Shown: positions 1 to 7,894 of the stretch, piece after piece
How positions within the stretch are numbered: the first letter of the stretch is position 1
Layout of the letters: every line of letters begins with the position of its first letter
Source of the DNA: CBDBND01 sp965207985
GTDB taxonomy: Bacteria; Pseudomonadota; Alphaproteobacteria; Rhodospirillales; Rhodospirillaceae
Reading direction: 5' to 3'
Assembly (NCBI GenBank): GCA_965207985.1
Contig: CBDBND010000032.1
Coordinates: 62,001 to 126,000, forward strand
DNA length: 64,000 bases
Translations under genes and position numbers: made by a program
The notes under the pieces: generated by a model
What the model saw: only the letters and a program-made list of their open reading frames with translations
Told to the model about the DNA's origin: nothing
Database searches by the model: none

Positions 1-1349
1 ACGTATGCCGCGCGATAACGGTCGTGCTGCATATCTTGTTCGCGGGTCCAGATCAGACTGACCGGACGGCCTTTCACAGCCATGGCTGCCTGCACGGACT
101 GACGCGCGAAATCCGGTTCCCATTTGCGGCCGAAGCCGCCACCGGCAAAAGTATTCTGCAAATGCACGTTCTCCAGCGGCAGACCGGTAAGGTCCGCCCC
201 TTCCTGGCGGGCCACATCCTGCTGCTGGTGCGGCGACCACATGGTGCATTCCGTATCGGTGACCAACGCGGTTGACGCCATAGGTTCCATACAAGCGTGA
301 GCGAGGAACGGCACTTCGTATTCCGCTTCGAACACGCGGGCGGCGGACTCTATGGCGGCGGGAGCATCGCCCTTGGCGCCGAAGAAAGGTCTGGCTTCAT
401 CGTCCAGAGAGGCGCGCATTTCCGCCCACATGTCGGAGGAGTTCAAGTCATCCATGCCATTGAAGTCCCACTCGACTTCCATGGCATCGGCAGCCGTCTT
501 GGCATGCCAAAAGGTCTCACCGATCACGGCCAGACCATAATCCACCTCGGTGACGGCGACGACGCCAGGACGGCTGAGAACGTCGTCACGGTTGTCGCTG
601 ACGATCTCGCCGCCGTAGACGGGTGAGGTGCGCAAAGCGGCATAGAGCTTGCCCGACAAGTCCACATCGGCGCCGAATACGGCAGAGCCATCCACCTTGG
701 CGGGTGTGTCCTTGCGCGGCACATCGCGGCCCAACAGTGTGAAATCCGCTTGATCTTTCAGTACAGGGTCTTCGACCGGTGTAAGTTTGGCCGCGGCATC
801 GGCAACTTCGCCGAAAGTAACGCTTTTGCCGGAGGCTTCGTGACGGATGACGCTTCGCTCGATGCTACAGTCTTCAGCAGCAACGCCCAACTGGTCTGCG
901 GCAGCCCGCACCAGCATGTCTTTGGCGGTAGCGCCGGTCTTGCGCAGCAACTCATAATAACCCCGCGTGGCATCGGACCCGCCGGTGGATTGGCGTCCGT
1001 CTTTGGCCGGATTGCCATAGGCTGGATTGGCGGTAGCCAGCCGCACGTCCACCAGATCCCAGTCTGCATCCAGTTCCTCGGCAACAATCTTTGGCAACGT
1101 GGTGTAGACGCCCTGACCGATCTCACAGCCCGGGACGACAATGGAGACACGATTGTCGGCGGTAACGTTCACGTAGGCGTTCAGTGTCGCCGTCTCGCCT
1201 TTCGCAGCGGCGGCGGGAGACGGCGGCAGCTTAATCCCAAGGGCGAACCCGCCCGCTGCCAGCGCTGTTACGGTGAAGGTGCGGCGGCTGACGCTTACAG
1301 CTGTTAGTTTGCGAGAACCGTTCTTATCAGCGGAGCGGATGTGGGTCAT
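1..1349 (-). CDS. Xanthine dehydrogenase family, molybdopterin-binding subunit (IorB-like), partial
   Basis: This is the N-terminal 449 residues of a large molybdenum hydroxylase subunit of the isoquinoline 1-oxidoreductase beta or periplasmic aldehyde oxidoreductase type. The gene runs off the left edge, so the C-terminal catalytic Glu is not visible. The start at 1349 is preceded by GAGGAAG. A twin-arginine signal (SRRTFTVT, residues 21-28, then a hydrophobic stretch) predicts Tat export of the folded cofactor-loaded enzyme. Family motifs seen are GQGVYTTLPKIVAEELDADW and the glycine-rich FGGGFGRK. Known members oxidise aldehydes or N-heterocycles with a small [2Fe-2S] partner. No partner gene is adjacent inside the window; the only CoxS-like and CoxM-like genes lie about 53 kb away. 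The substrate is unknown. Confidence 0.88.
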   Translation of the reverse strand, partial: MTHIRSADKNGSRKLTAVSVSRRTFTVTALAAGGFALGIKLPPSPAAAAKGETATLNAYVNVTADNRVSIVVPGCEIGQGVYTTLPKIVAEELDADWDLVDVRLATANPAYGNPAKDGRQSTGGSDATRGYYELLRKTGATAKDMLVRAAADQLGVAAEDCSIERSVIRHEASGKSVTFGEVADAAAKLTPVEDPVLKDQADFTLLGRDVPRKDTPAKVDGSAVFGADVDLSGKLYAALRTSPVYGGEIVSDNRDDVLSRPGVVAVTEVDYGLAVIGETFWHAKTAADAMEVEWDFNGMDDLNSSDMWAEMRASLDDEARPFFGAKGDAPAAIESAARVFEAEYEVPFLAHACMEPMASTALVTDTECTMWSPHQQQDVARQEGADLTGLPLENVHLQNTFAGGGFGRKWEPDFARQSVQAAMAVKGRPVSLIWTREQDMQHDRYRAAY

Positions 1350-1617
1350 GGCGGGCTTCCTCAGCACCATCAGCGGTGCGTTATCTGGTCTTGGTCAGTG
1401 ACGGTCGTTTTACCATAGGGCTTGCGGCACGTTAATGCGGACCTCAAGCGTCGAAACCACTCACCGACATGCGAGCGGTTATCAAGTCATCAAAAAGGCC
1501 AATGTCTATATCACCAAAATTGGTCATTCTGCGGCACTTTCAAGGGGTTCTGTAGCGTGCACAGGGGCCTGTGATAGAGTCCACCGCAGGGTTCAAAGCT
1601 CTGTGAGGACTATTCCC

Positions 1618-2682
1618 ATGATGGATTACAGACTGCGCCAGCACGGCCGGGCCACACTTGATTTCCTAACTGCTTTTGGCCCCTCCATAGGCCCCTTGAT
1701 GAAGGACCAGCAGGATGCTCTGGACAAGGCTGGGCTGAATGACGACACCCTGGTCGACGACTTGGATGAGCGGGCTAAACAAATCGAAGGCGAACTGGCA
1801 AAACTGTCCGCCTTTCGCACAGCCAATCTTTTGGGGGAATGGCACGCCGAGCATCACGCCCGTTTGGCCGCAAGCGCCTTTGCCGAAATAAAGGAAGACC
1901 TCGCGCCATCTTTCGAAAAATTTTCACAAGGCGGAACCACATTGACAGCAAATCCGGACCTGGACGTGCCCCAATACTGGCGTTATCCGGTCCATCGCAC
2001 CACAGGCGGGTGGGACGGTCACCGTCATATGGGTTTCATCCACGGCGAACTGATCCACCGGTACATCGTCGGCAAGTCGGCCAAGCCACCAGCGGCGGGC
2101 GGAAAAAAGACCGACATCTATGCCGACCGCAAGACTTTCGCCGAAGAAGCGCCGCGCCGCGATTACAAACACGTTGTTGAAATCGGTTGTTCGTCAGGGC
2201 CCTACACCATGAAATTGGCGGACGTGTTTCCCGACGCCAAGATATCCGCTTGCGATATCTCCATCGCACAATTGGAGCAGGCACAGCGTAACGGCAATCT
2301 GGCCGGACACAGTTGGAGCCTATTCCAGGCCGATGGCCGCGACACGGGACTGGACGACGCCAGTTGCGACCTATTCACCTCCTACATCATTCTCCACGAA
2401 CTGCCAGTCGACGTTATTGCCGATATTCTCAAAGAAGGCTTCCGTGTTCTCGAATCCGGTGGCGATCTATTGTTTGGCGACGTAGCGCCATACAGCGCGC
2501 TCGATAAAACGGCGGCCTGGCGCACCGACTTCATGGCCCGTTACGGCGGCGAGCCCTACTGGCGCGGATCATCCACCATGGACATGGTCGGGCTAATGGA
2601 AGAGATCGGCTTCACCGATGTGAAGTATTACGGCATGCCTCCCAACAACTATCCGTGGGTTACCTACGGCCGCAAACCCTAG
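1618..2682 (+). CDS. Class I SAM-dependent methyltransferase, two-domain
   Basis: The protein is about 354 aa, a Rossmann-type methyltransferase. An N-terminal helical region of about 180 residues precedes the SAM domain. Motif I reads VVEIGCSSGPYTMKLADVFP, followed by the acidic ribose-binding ACDIS and the post-motif LFQADGRDTG. I place the start at 1618 because GAGGA lies 8 nt upstream; an in-frame reading from 1435 gives an implausible Cys- and Arg-rich leader. ATG 1621 is equally possible. It resembles the minus-strand methyltransferase at 14250 in architecture (long N-terminal domain, LHE motif after the SAM fold). It heads a run with the small gene at 2689 and the methyltransferase at 3007, probably one transcript. 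The substrate cannot be told from sequence. Confidence 0.85.
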   Translation: MMDYRLRQHGRATLDFLTAFGPSIGPLMKDQQDALDKAGLNDDTLVDDLDERAKQIEGELAKLSAFRTANLLGEWHAEHHARLAASAFAEIKEDLAPSFEKFSQGGTTLTANPDLDVPQYWRYPVHRTTGGWDGHRHMGFIHGELIHRYIVGKSAKPPAAGGKKTDIYADRKTFAEEAPRRDYKHVVEIGCSSGPYTMKLADVFPDAKISACDISIAQLEQAQRNGNLAGHSWSLFQADGRDTGLDDASCDLFTSYIILHELPVDVIADILKEGFRVLESGGDLLFGDVAPYSALDKTAAWRTDFMARYGGEPYWRGSSTMDMVGLMEEIGFTDVKYYGMPPNNYPWVTYGRKP

Positions 2683-2688
2683 GCGCAT

Positions 2689-2991
2689 ATGTCCGAGACA
2701 AAACTTTATCCGTCGAACGCACAACCTCGGCGACGCAAAGCGCTCCAACCGGAAGACATGGACAAGCTGGGCCAAGCGCTTTTGACACTGGCCTCCGAAT
2801 TGTGGGCTGTCAAAGACCGGCAATTTGTCACTGAAGCCGTGCTCAAGGCCAAGGGTATCGACATCTCAGAAGAGATCGACACGTTCGTGCCGGACCCTGA
2901 GCTGGAAGCCAAACTCTCTGAAGAAAGGCAGGCCTTGGTCAAAAAGGTGGTGCTCGACCTACAAGGCGAATACGGCTTGCTTGAGCAATAA
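2689..2991 (+). CDS. Hypothetical protein, 100 aa
   Basis: A small soluble protein lying 6 nt after the preceding methyltransferase and 15 nt before the next, so likely co-transcribed. It has a basic N-terminal stretch (PRRRK), then a helical body rich in Glu, Lys and Leu with no cysteine, signal peptide or membrane segment. The sequence is predicted helical throughout (LGQALLTLASELW, then LEAKLSEERQALVKK). I do not recognise a family. Its location between two methyltransferase genes suggests an accessory role, but that is inference only. Confidence 0.65.
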   Translation: MSETKLYPSNAQPRRRKALQPEDMDKLGQALLTLASELWAVKDRQFVTEAVLKAKGIDISEEIDTFVPDPELEAKLSEERQALVKKVVLDLQGEYGLLEQ

Positions 2992-3006
2992 GAACCTCTC
3001 AGCGTC

Positions 3007-3747
3007 ATGACGGACCTTGAGTCCATTCTCGCCGGAGCCCATCGCAGCGCCGAGCACAAAGCGCGGGACCAGTACCGCCATCCAAAAGAGACGCTTACCT
3101 TCTTCGGTCTCGAGCCGGACATGAATGTGGTCGAGATCTGGCCGATTACGGGATGGTACACGGAAATCCTTGCACCCTATGTGCGCGATCACGGGTCGTT
3201 GATCTGCGCCCATTTTCCTAAGGACCATCCGGAGGAATTGCTGCGCACCCAGCGGGCAGATTTTGAAGGCAAATTAAGATCGAATCCGGACCTCTACGGA
3301 ACACCGCGGGTCACCGACTTCAGCAAAAACCATTTGCACTATGCACCCGACGGATGGGCGGACATGATCCTCACCATCCGCAATGTGCACAACTGGATGT
3401 GGGGGGCTTACACGGACTCCGTCTTTGAGTCCTTCTTCCGCATCCTCAAGCCGGGCGGCGTCCTCGGCTTGGAAGAGCACCGGGGTGACCCCTGCAAGAC
3501 TCAGGACCCTCATGCCCGCGATTGTTATGTGCGGGAAGACACCACCATTACCTACGCCGAAACGGCCGGATTGGTGTTCGAAGACCGTTCCGACATCAAT
3601 GCCAACCCAAAAGACACCAAGGACCACCCCCGCGGTGCGTTGTCCCTGCCGCCGGCCCTGTTCGAGGTGCAGGACAATCCGGAGCCCTATCTCGCCATCG
3701 GCGAAAGCGACCGCATGACCCTCAGGTTCCGCAAGCCGGTTGCTTAA
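3007..3747 (+). CDS. Class I SAM-dependent methyltransferase (COG4798-like)
   Basis: A 246-aa protein resembling the predicted methyltransferase group COG4798. Motif I is unusual: NVVEIWPITGWYTEILAPYV, where the usual E/DxGxGxG becomes EIWPITGWYTE, as I recall for that group. Downstream are a motif-IV-like region (ADMILTIRNVHNW) and the post-core FRILKPGGVLGLEEH. Many COG4798 members have a signal peptide; this one does not. It is third in a co-directional run beginning at 1618. Its stop overlaps by 4 nt the stop of the convergent methyltransferase at 3744. The substrate is unknown. Confidence 0.82.
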   Translation: MTDLESILAGAHRSAEHKARDQYRHPKETLTFFGLEPDMNVVEIWPITGWYTEILAPYVRDHGSLICAHFPKDHPEELLRTQRADFEGKLRSNPDLYGTPRVTDFSKNHLHYAPDGWADMILTIRNVHNWMWGAYTDSVFESFFRILKPGGVLGLEEHRGDPCKTQDPHARDCYVREDTTITYAETAGLVFEDRSDINANPKDTKDHPRGALSLPPALFEVQDNPEPYLAIGESDRMTLRFRKPVA

Positions 3748-4346
3748 GGCTCCAGTGCGGCTGCATCTGTCGTTTTGACGGCGCACAGCCGCTGTCGTAC
3801 GGCGGGCCGTGGCGTCTGTTCAATACCGTGCTCGTAAGCAACGATTAAGAGATTCTTGGAAAACGCCTCCAGCAATTCACCAGGCGCCAACAAAAAATCC
3901 GGATTGCGCGGACGGCCGAGCTTCTCGTTTCCCTGACCGAAGGTTTCGAAGAGGAGAACACCGTTCGGTTTCAAGGATGCAATCAAATGGGAAAAGTGCG
4001 GGCGGTGGAGATAATTGGCGACAACAATGCCGTCGAAAGAGTTCTCCTCAAACGGCCAGGTTCCATCTTCCAAATCCGCTTCGACAACTGTGACATTCTG
4101 TGCGTGATTCAGCGGTTCTAAACCGGATACATCCTCATCCACGGCGGTGACCATACAGCCGCGCAACAGAAAGAAATGAGTGTGGCGGCCATGTCCCGCC
4201 GCCACATCTAGGACGTGGCCGCCGGGAGGGATGAGATGGGCAAAACGCATCACCCAGGCTGACGGTGGTATATCCGTATCGGTTGGACGGTCGAAGCTGG
4301 TCATCGATTCAATGAACTCTGGATATTTAAGGCCGAGAACCCGCAT
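3744..4346 (-). CDS. Class I SAM-dependent methyltransferase (TehB/UbiE-like)
   Basis: A 200-aa single-domain methyltransferase. Motif I is HVLDVAAGHGRHTHFFLLRG, the ribose-binding acidic pair is AVDED, motif II is VVEADLEDGTWPF, and motif III is LKPNGVLLFETFG followed by GRPRNPDFLL. The RPxNPxFLL tail is typical of small bacterial methyltransferases of the tellurite-resistance TehB or UbiE type. The start at 4346 has AGGAG 3 nt upstream, which is rather close; Met at 4304 is an alternative. It is divergent from the dipeptidase gene and convergent with the methyltransferase at 3007. The substrate is unknown. Confidence 0.85.
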   Translation of the reverse strand: MRVLGLKYPEFIESMTSFDRPTDTDIPPSAWVMRFAHLIPPGGHVLDVAAGHGRHTHFFLLRGCMVTAVDEDVSGLEPLNHAQNVTVVEADLEDGTWPFEENSFDGIVVANYLHRPHFSHLIASLKPNGVLLFETFGQGNEKLGRPRNPDFLLAPGELLEAFSKNLLIVAYEHGIEQTPRPAVRQRLCAVKTTDAAALEP

Positions 4347-4400
4347 CGACTCCTAGCCTTGAGCGAAGGTAGCATGATGCAAACACCAGGGAAGTTCATC

Positions 4401-5237
4401 ATGGTTCGTACAGTACTCTCATTGATTTTTCTGATGGCTTTTTCTCTGTCTGCCGCCGCGCAGTCCAATCGCGCCTTGCATGACCGCCTCATCACCTTCG
4501 ATGCGGAAATGGACATTCCGTACGAATTCATGACCGGGCCCAACGATGTCGGCCAAGACACGGCCATGCACGTGGACCTGCCCAAGATGGATCGGGGCGG
4601 TTTGGACGGCGCTTTGTTCGTCAGTTGGGTGTCACAAGGAGAGCGCACACCATCGGCCTACGCTAAGGCGAAGGCCGACGCGGACATCAAGTTCAAAGCC
4701 ATCGAAGCCATGGTGGAAAAATATCCGGACCGCATCGGCCTGGCGAAAAGCGCCGATGAGGCCGAACAATTGGTGACAGGCGGCAAGCATTTCGCCGTCA
4801 TGGGTATGGTCAACGCCTGGCCTTTAGGCCCTGACCGGTCGTGGCTGCTGGAGCTCTACGACCGAGGCTTACGCAACATCACACTCAATCATGCCGGCCA
4901 TAACCAGTTTTCGGACTCTTCCCGCCCCAGGACGGCCCCGCCCATGGAACACGGGGGCCTTTCGCGATTGGGCCGGCAGCTCATCCGCACCATGAATGAC
5001 ATGGGCATCATTGTCGATGTGTCCCAAGTAACATCACAGACGGTGTTTCAAGTGACGGAACTGTCGCGCGCACCGATCATTGCCTCCCACTCCGGCATCA
5101 AGGCCATCATCGACACCGCCCGCAATCTGACAGATGCAGAAATGGTGGCCATCAAAGAAACCGGTGGCGGTGTGGGGATTGTCGCCTTCTCCAACTATCT
5201 GCAGCCGGTTTACCCCGGCCAAAGCGAAGCGTTCTTA
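4401..5237 (+). pseudogene. Peptidase M19 (membrane dipeptidase family), 3' half lost at an IS
   Basis: The first 279 or so codons of an M19 dipeptidase homologue that ends where the IS1031-type element begins at 5238; reading on into the IS gives a nonsense tail. ATG 4401 follows GGGAAG by 6 nt and opens a clean signal peptide (LSLIFLMAFSLSAAA). The fold is recognisable from IIASHSG and ITLNHAGHNQFSDSS. Compared with the canonical metal ligands, HxD reads ExD (FDAEMD), the Glu of the EGG motif is absent (MGMVNAWP), and the VSH His is Gln (VDVSQV); only the SHS His remains. The missing half is not found elsewhere in the window. Confidence 0.85.
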
Positions 5238-6168
5238 GAGTCTGGCCGGAAAAGAATCGTTTATTTTCATAACCTTGCTAGTCTACGGATGAAGACTTGG
5301 ATGCTGGCGATCAGGAGCCAGGCAAGGGCGCTCTCGACGGTCGCCTTGAAGTCCTTCGCAAGGCGGCGGCTGCGCCCGAACCATGCGAAGGTGCGTTCGA
5401 CCACCCAACGGCGCGGCAGCGCAACGAAGCCGTCCGCCTTGTCGTTGCGCCTGACGATCTCCAGCGCCCAGTCGCCGATCTTCTTCAGCGCCCCGGCCAG
5501 CTTAGGGCCGGCGTAAGCGCCGTCGGCGAAGATATGGCCGACCCCGGGAAACCACGCCCCCACCTCGGCGAGCAGCGACGGCGCACCGTCGCGATCCTGG
5601 ATGTCAGCCTCGTGGACCACGGCACCGAGCAACCGCCCGCCAGTGTCCACCACGATATGGCGCTTGCGGCCCATCACCTTCTTACCCGCGTCAAACCCGC
5701 GCGGACCTCCGCTTTCCGTGGTCTTCACCGACTGGCTGTCGATCACCCCGGCAGTCGCGGCAGCGGCCCGCCCCTCGGCCTCGCGGGTGCGCGCCAGAAG
5801 CGCCCGGTTGACCTCCTGCCACGTCCCGTCGTCGCGCCACTTGTAGAAATAGTACTGAACCGAGCTGCGCGGCGGAAACTCGCCGGGCAGCATGCGCCAC
5901 TGGCAGCCGCTGCGGGCCATGTACAGGATCGCGGTCATCACTTCCCGCATATCCGTCTTGCGCGGGCGGCCCAGAGCCCTTGCGGGCGGCATATGGGGTT
6001 CGATCACGCACCATTCGGTATCGCTCAGATCGCTTGCGTAGCGGTGCGCCTCGCGCTCATATTTCTCACGAGTGGCGTCAGTCCACATCTTGTTATCCTC
6101 CTTGCTGGCGAACACAACAAGGGAATCACAAGGGACTGATTCCACTCAATTCTTTTTCGGTCAGGCTC
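5238..6168 (-). mobile_element. IS5 family (IS1031-type) insertion sequence, copy 1, 931 bp
   Basis: A complete element identical in length to copy 2 (12940-13870) but in the opposite orientation. Imperfect terminal repeats read GAGTCTGGCCGGAAAAGAAT at the left and GAGCCTGACCGAAAAAGAAT when the right end is read inward. The flanking trinucleotides are TTA on the left and TAA on the right, so they do not form a direct duplication, unlike copies 2 and 3. The genes on the two sides (dipeptidase, aminotransferase) are unrelated. This points to a rearrangement at this copy after transposition. Confidence 0.93.
5267..6088 (-). CDS. IS5 family transposase (IS1031 subgroup)
   Basis: A 273-aa DDE transposase with an N-terminal DUF4096-type domain (LSDTEWCVIEPHMP) and a DDE_Tnp_1 catalytic domain. 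Visible acidic residues are the Asp of GVIDSQSVKT, the Asp of FADGAYAG and the Glu of VVERTFAWFGRSRR. I choose the start at 6088 (MWTDATREK) because AAGGAGG lies just upstream; an upstream in-frame Met at 6145 lacks this. The protein is identical to that of copy 2, so copy 1 is probably active or recently active. Three-base TNA target duplications fit the IS1031 subgroup. Confidence 0.95.
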   Translation of the reverse strand: MWTDATREKYEREAHRYASDLSDTEWCVIEPHMPPARALGRPRKTDMREVMTAILYMARSGCQWRMLPGEFPPRSSVQYYFYKWRDDGTWQEVNRALLARTREAEGRAAAATAGVIDSQSVKTTESGGPRGFDAGKKVMGRKRHIVVDTGGRLLGAVVHEADIQDRDGAPSLLAEVGAWFPGVGHIFADGAYAGPKLAGALKKIGDWALEIVRRNDKADGFVALPRRWVVERTFAWFGRSRRLAKDFKATVESALAWLLIASIQVFIRRLARL

Positions 6169-6194
6169 TAAGACACCACGACTAAGATTGTAAG

Positions 6195-7376
6195 ATGGCA
6201 GACCCTGATCCCAACCTCGGCCCCTGGCCCCACTATGATGACGATGAAGTCGAGGCTGCCGCTGCTGTGCTCCGGTCAGGGCAGGTGAATTACCGAACGG
6301 GAGAGCAGGGCAAGGCTTTTGAATCCGAATATGCCGCGGCATCGGGAGCGAAACATGCGTTAACGGTCGCCAACGGTACGGCTGCTCTCGAACTCGCCCT
6401 TGAGGCGCTCGGTATCGGCGATGGCGACGAAGTCATCGTACCGGCCCGAACCTTTGTCGCGACGGCGTCCGCTGTCGTACGCTGCGGAGCCGTGCCGGTG
6501 GTGGCCGATATCGACCCTATTTCGCAAAACCTTTGTGAAGAAACGATCGCTGCCGTGCTGACCAGCCGGACACGAGCGATCATTCCCGTGCATTTGGCCG
6601 GCTGGCCGGCGGACATGGACTCCATTCTCGCCGTTGCCCGGTCTTCGGATCTTGCTGTTATCGAGGATTGCGCTCAGGCTCATGGTGCTCAGTACAAGGG
6701 CCGGCACGTGGGGACCTTTGGCGACATCGGCTGTTTTTCCTTTTGCCAGGACAAAATCATTTCCACAGGCGGTGAAGGCGGCCTGGTCATGACGGACGAC
6801 AAGGAGCTGTACAAGTGTATGTGGTCCTTGCGCGATCATGGCTGGAATTATGACAAAGCCCACGCATCGGAGACCAATCCGGGGTTTCGCTGGCTAGTGG
6901 AGTCTTTCGCGACCAACTGGCGTATGACGGAGGTTCAATCTGCCATCGGTCGTATTCAACTGAGTAAACTTGAAGATTGGGTCCAGCGGCGTCGATCCCA
7001 TGCAGCGACCCTGACAGATGCTATCACTGGATTGCCATCGGTTGTCGACATCACGCCGCCGGAAACGGTGCGCCACAGTTACTACAAATACAATGTACTT
7101 CTCGACCCGGAAGGCCTCGCACACAATTGGACGCGGAATCGTATCGTTGAGGAATTGAATGAAGCGGGTATTCCCGCGCGGGTGGGTGCTTGCCCCGACA
7201 TTGCCAATGAAGACGCATTTGCGAACACGGGCATCAACACATCAAATCCAAGGCCCAATGCAATGAGTATTGCGGATCACACCATCATGCTTCCCGTCCA
7301 TCCCACGCTGACGGATGGAAATATGGTCTTCATGGCGGAGGCGCTGCAAAAGGCGCTCAAAGCCGCCAGTCGCTAA
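6195..7376 (+). CDS. DegT/DnrJ/EryC1/StrS family PLP-dependent aminotransferase
   Basis: A full-length 393-aa sugar-type aminotransferase. Family marks are the phosphate-binding ANGTAALELALEALGIGDGD, PARTFVATA, the VIEDCAQAHGA segment with the PLP-contacting Asp, and the Schiff-base Lys in SFCQDKIISTGGEGG. Such enzymes aminate keto-sugar nucleotides for surface polysaccharides or secondary metabolites. No sugar-nucleotide genes surround it, so its pathway is unknown. The ATG lies only 26 nt past the right end of IS copy 1, so the native promoter region has been replaced; no good Shine-Dalgarno is visible. It converges on the regulator at 7381 with a 4-nt gap. Confidence 0.9.
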   Translation: MADPDPNLGPWPHYDDDEVEAAAAVLRSGQVNYRTGEQGKAFESEYAAASGAKHALTVANGTAALELALEALGIGDGDEVIVPARTFVATASAVVRCGAVPVVADIDPISQNLCEETIAAVLTSRTRAIIPVHLAGWPADMDSILAVARSSDLAVIEDCAQAHGAQYKGRHVGTFGDIGCFSFCQDKIISTGGEGGLVMTDDKELYKCMWSLRDHGWNYDKAHASETNPGFRWLVESFATNWRMTEVQSAIGRIQLSKLEDWVQRRRSHAATLTDAITGLPSVVDITPPETVRHSYYKYNVLLDPEGLAHNWTRNRIVEELNEAGIPARVGACPDIANEDAFANTGINTSNPRPNAMSIADHTIMLPVHPTLTDGNMVFMAEALQKALKAASR

Positions 7377-7380
7377 CGGG

Positions 7381-7863
7381 CTATTCTTTTTTTGGGTCGT
7401 CCAAACTTGGCAGCTCAACTTTGGCGTATTCAGACGCTCCCTTAATGATCCGTTTGCGGCCAAATGCCCGTATGAGCGTCTGCATCAGTCCCCTTTGCGA
7501 CACCGGCTTAATGGCATACCCGTCCACGTCGAGAGCGGCCGCTGTCTTGACAACCTCCGCCTCACCATGGCCGGTGAGCATGACAAACCGGGTATCCCGT
7601 ACCATACCGGTGTTGCGGCCCTCTCTGATGTGTTGAAGAAGTTCTAATCCACTCATGGGTTCCATACCATGGTCGGAGATAATGCAATCAATCTTTATGT
7701 TTGAGTCAGAAAGAAAGTTAAGCGCCGTCATACCTGAATCGGCTTTGTGAACTTTCTTGGATTCCAGGTTCTGCAAGATGGAGGTGATGATATCCACTAT
7801 AAGAGATTCGTCATCAACAACGAGAAAGGTCAATTCCTTAAAGTTGATGGGTGAGATAGTCAC
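7381..7863 (-). CDS. Response regulator, REC domain only
   Basis: A 160-aa receiver-domain protein without an output domain. The acidic pocket is VVDDES (Asp 17-18), the phosphoacceptor is Asp64 in CIISDHGMEPMSG, the switch Thr is in FVMLTGHGE, and the conserved Lys is in YAIKPVS. A short charged C-terminal tail of about 25 residues follows. It lies 31 nt downstream of the broken hybrid kinase on the same strand and was probably its partner in a phosphorelay. With that kinase destroyed it may be orphaned. Confidence 0.9.
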   Translation of the reverse strand: MTISPINFKELTFLVVDDESLIVDIITSILQNLESKKVHKADSGMTALNFLSDSNIKIDCIISDHGMEPMSGLELLQHIREGRNTGMVRDTRFVMLTGHGEAEVVKTAAALDVDGYAIKPVSQRGLMQTLIRAFGRKRIIKGASEYAKVELPSLDDPKKE

Positions 7864-7894
7864 AATACCTAATCCTAACGCAGTCTTGTTTTAG

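Noticed and set aside
750..1307. Plus-strand open frames over the left 1.3 kb
   Set aside because: The minus strand encodes a clear Tat-exported molybdopterin subunit with family motifs over the same bases.
5297..6139. A 280-codon open frame antisense to the IS1031-type transposase (also 12969-13811)
   Set aside because: It mirrors the GC-rich transposase exactly in both copies, has no family motif and no ribosome-binding site; it is a shadow frame.
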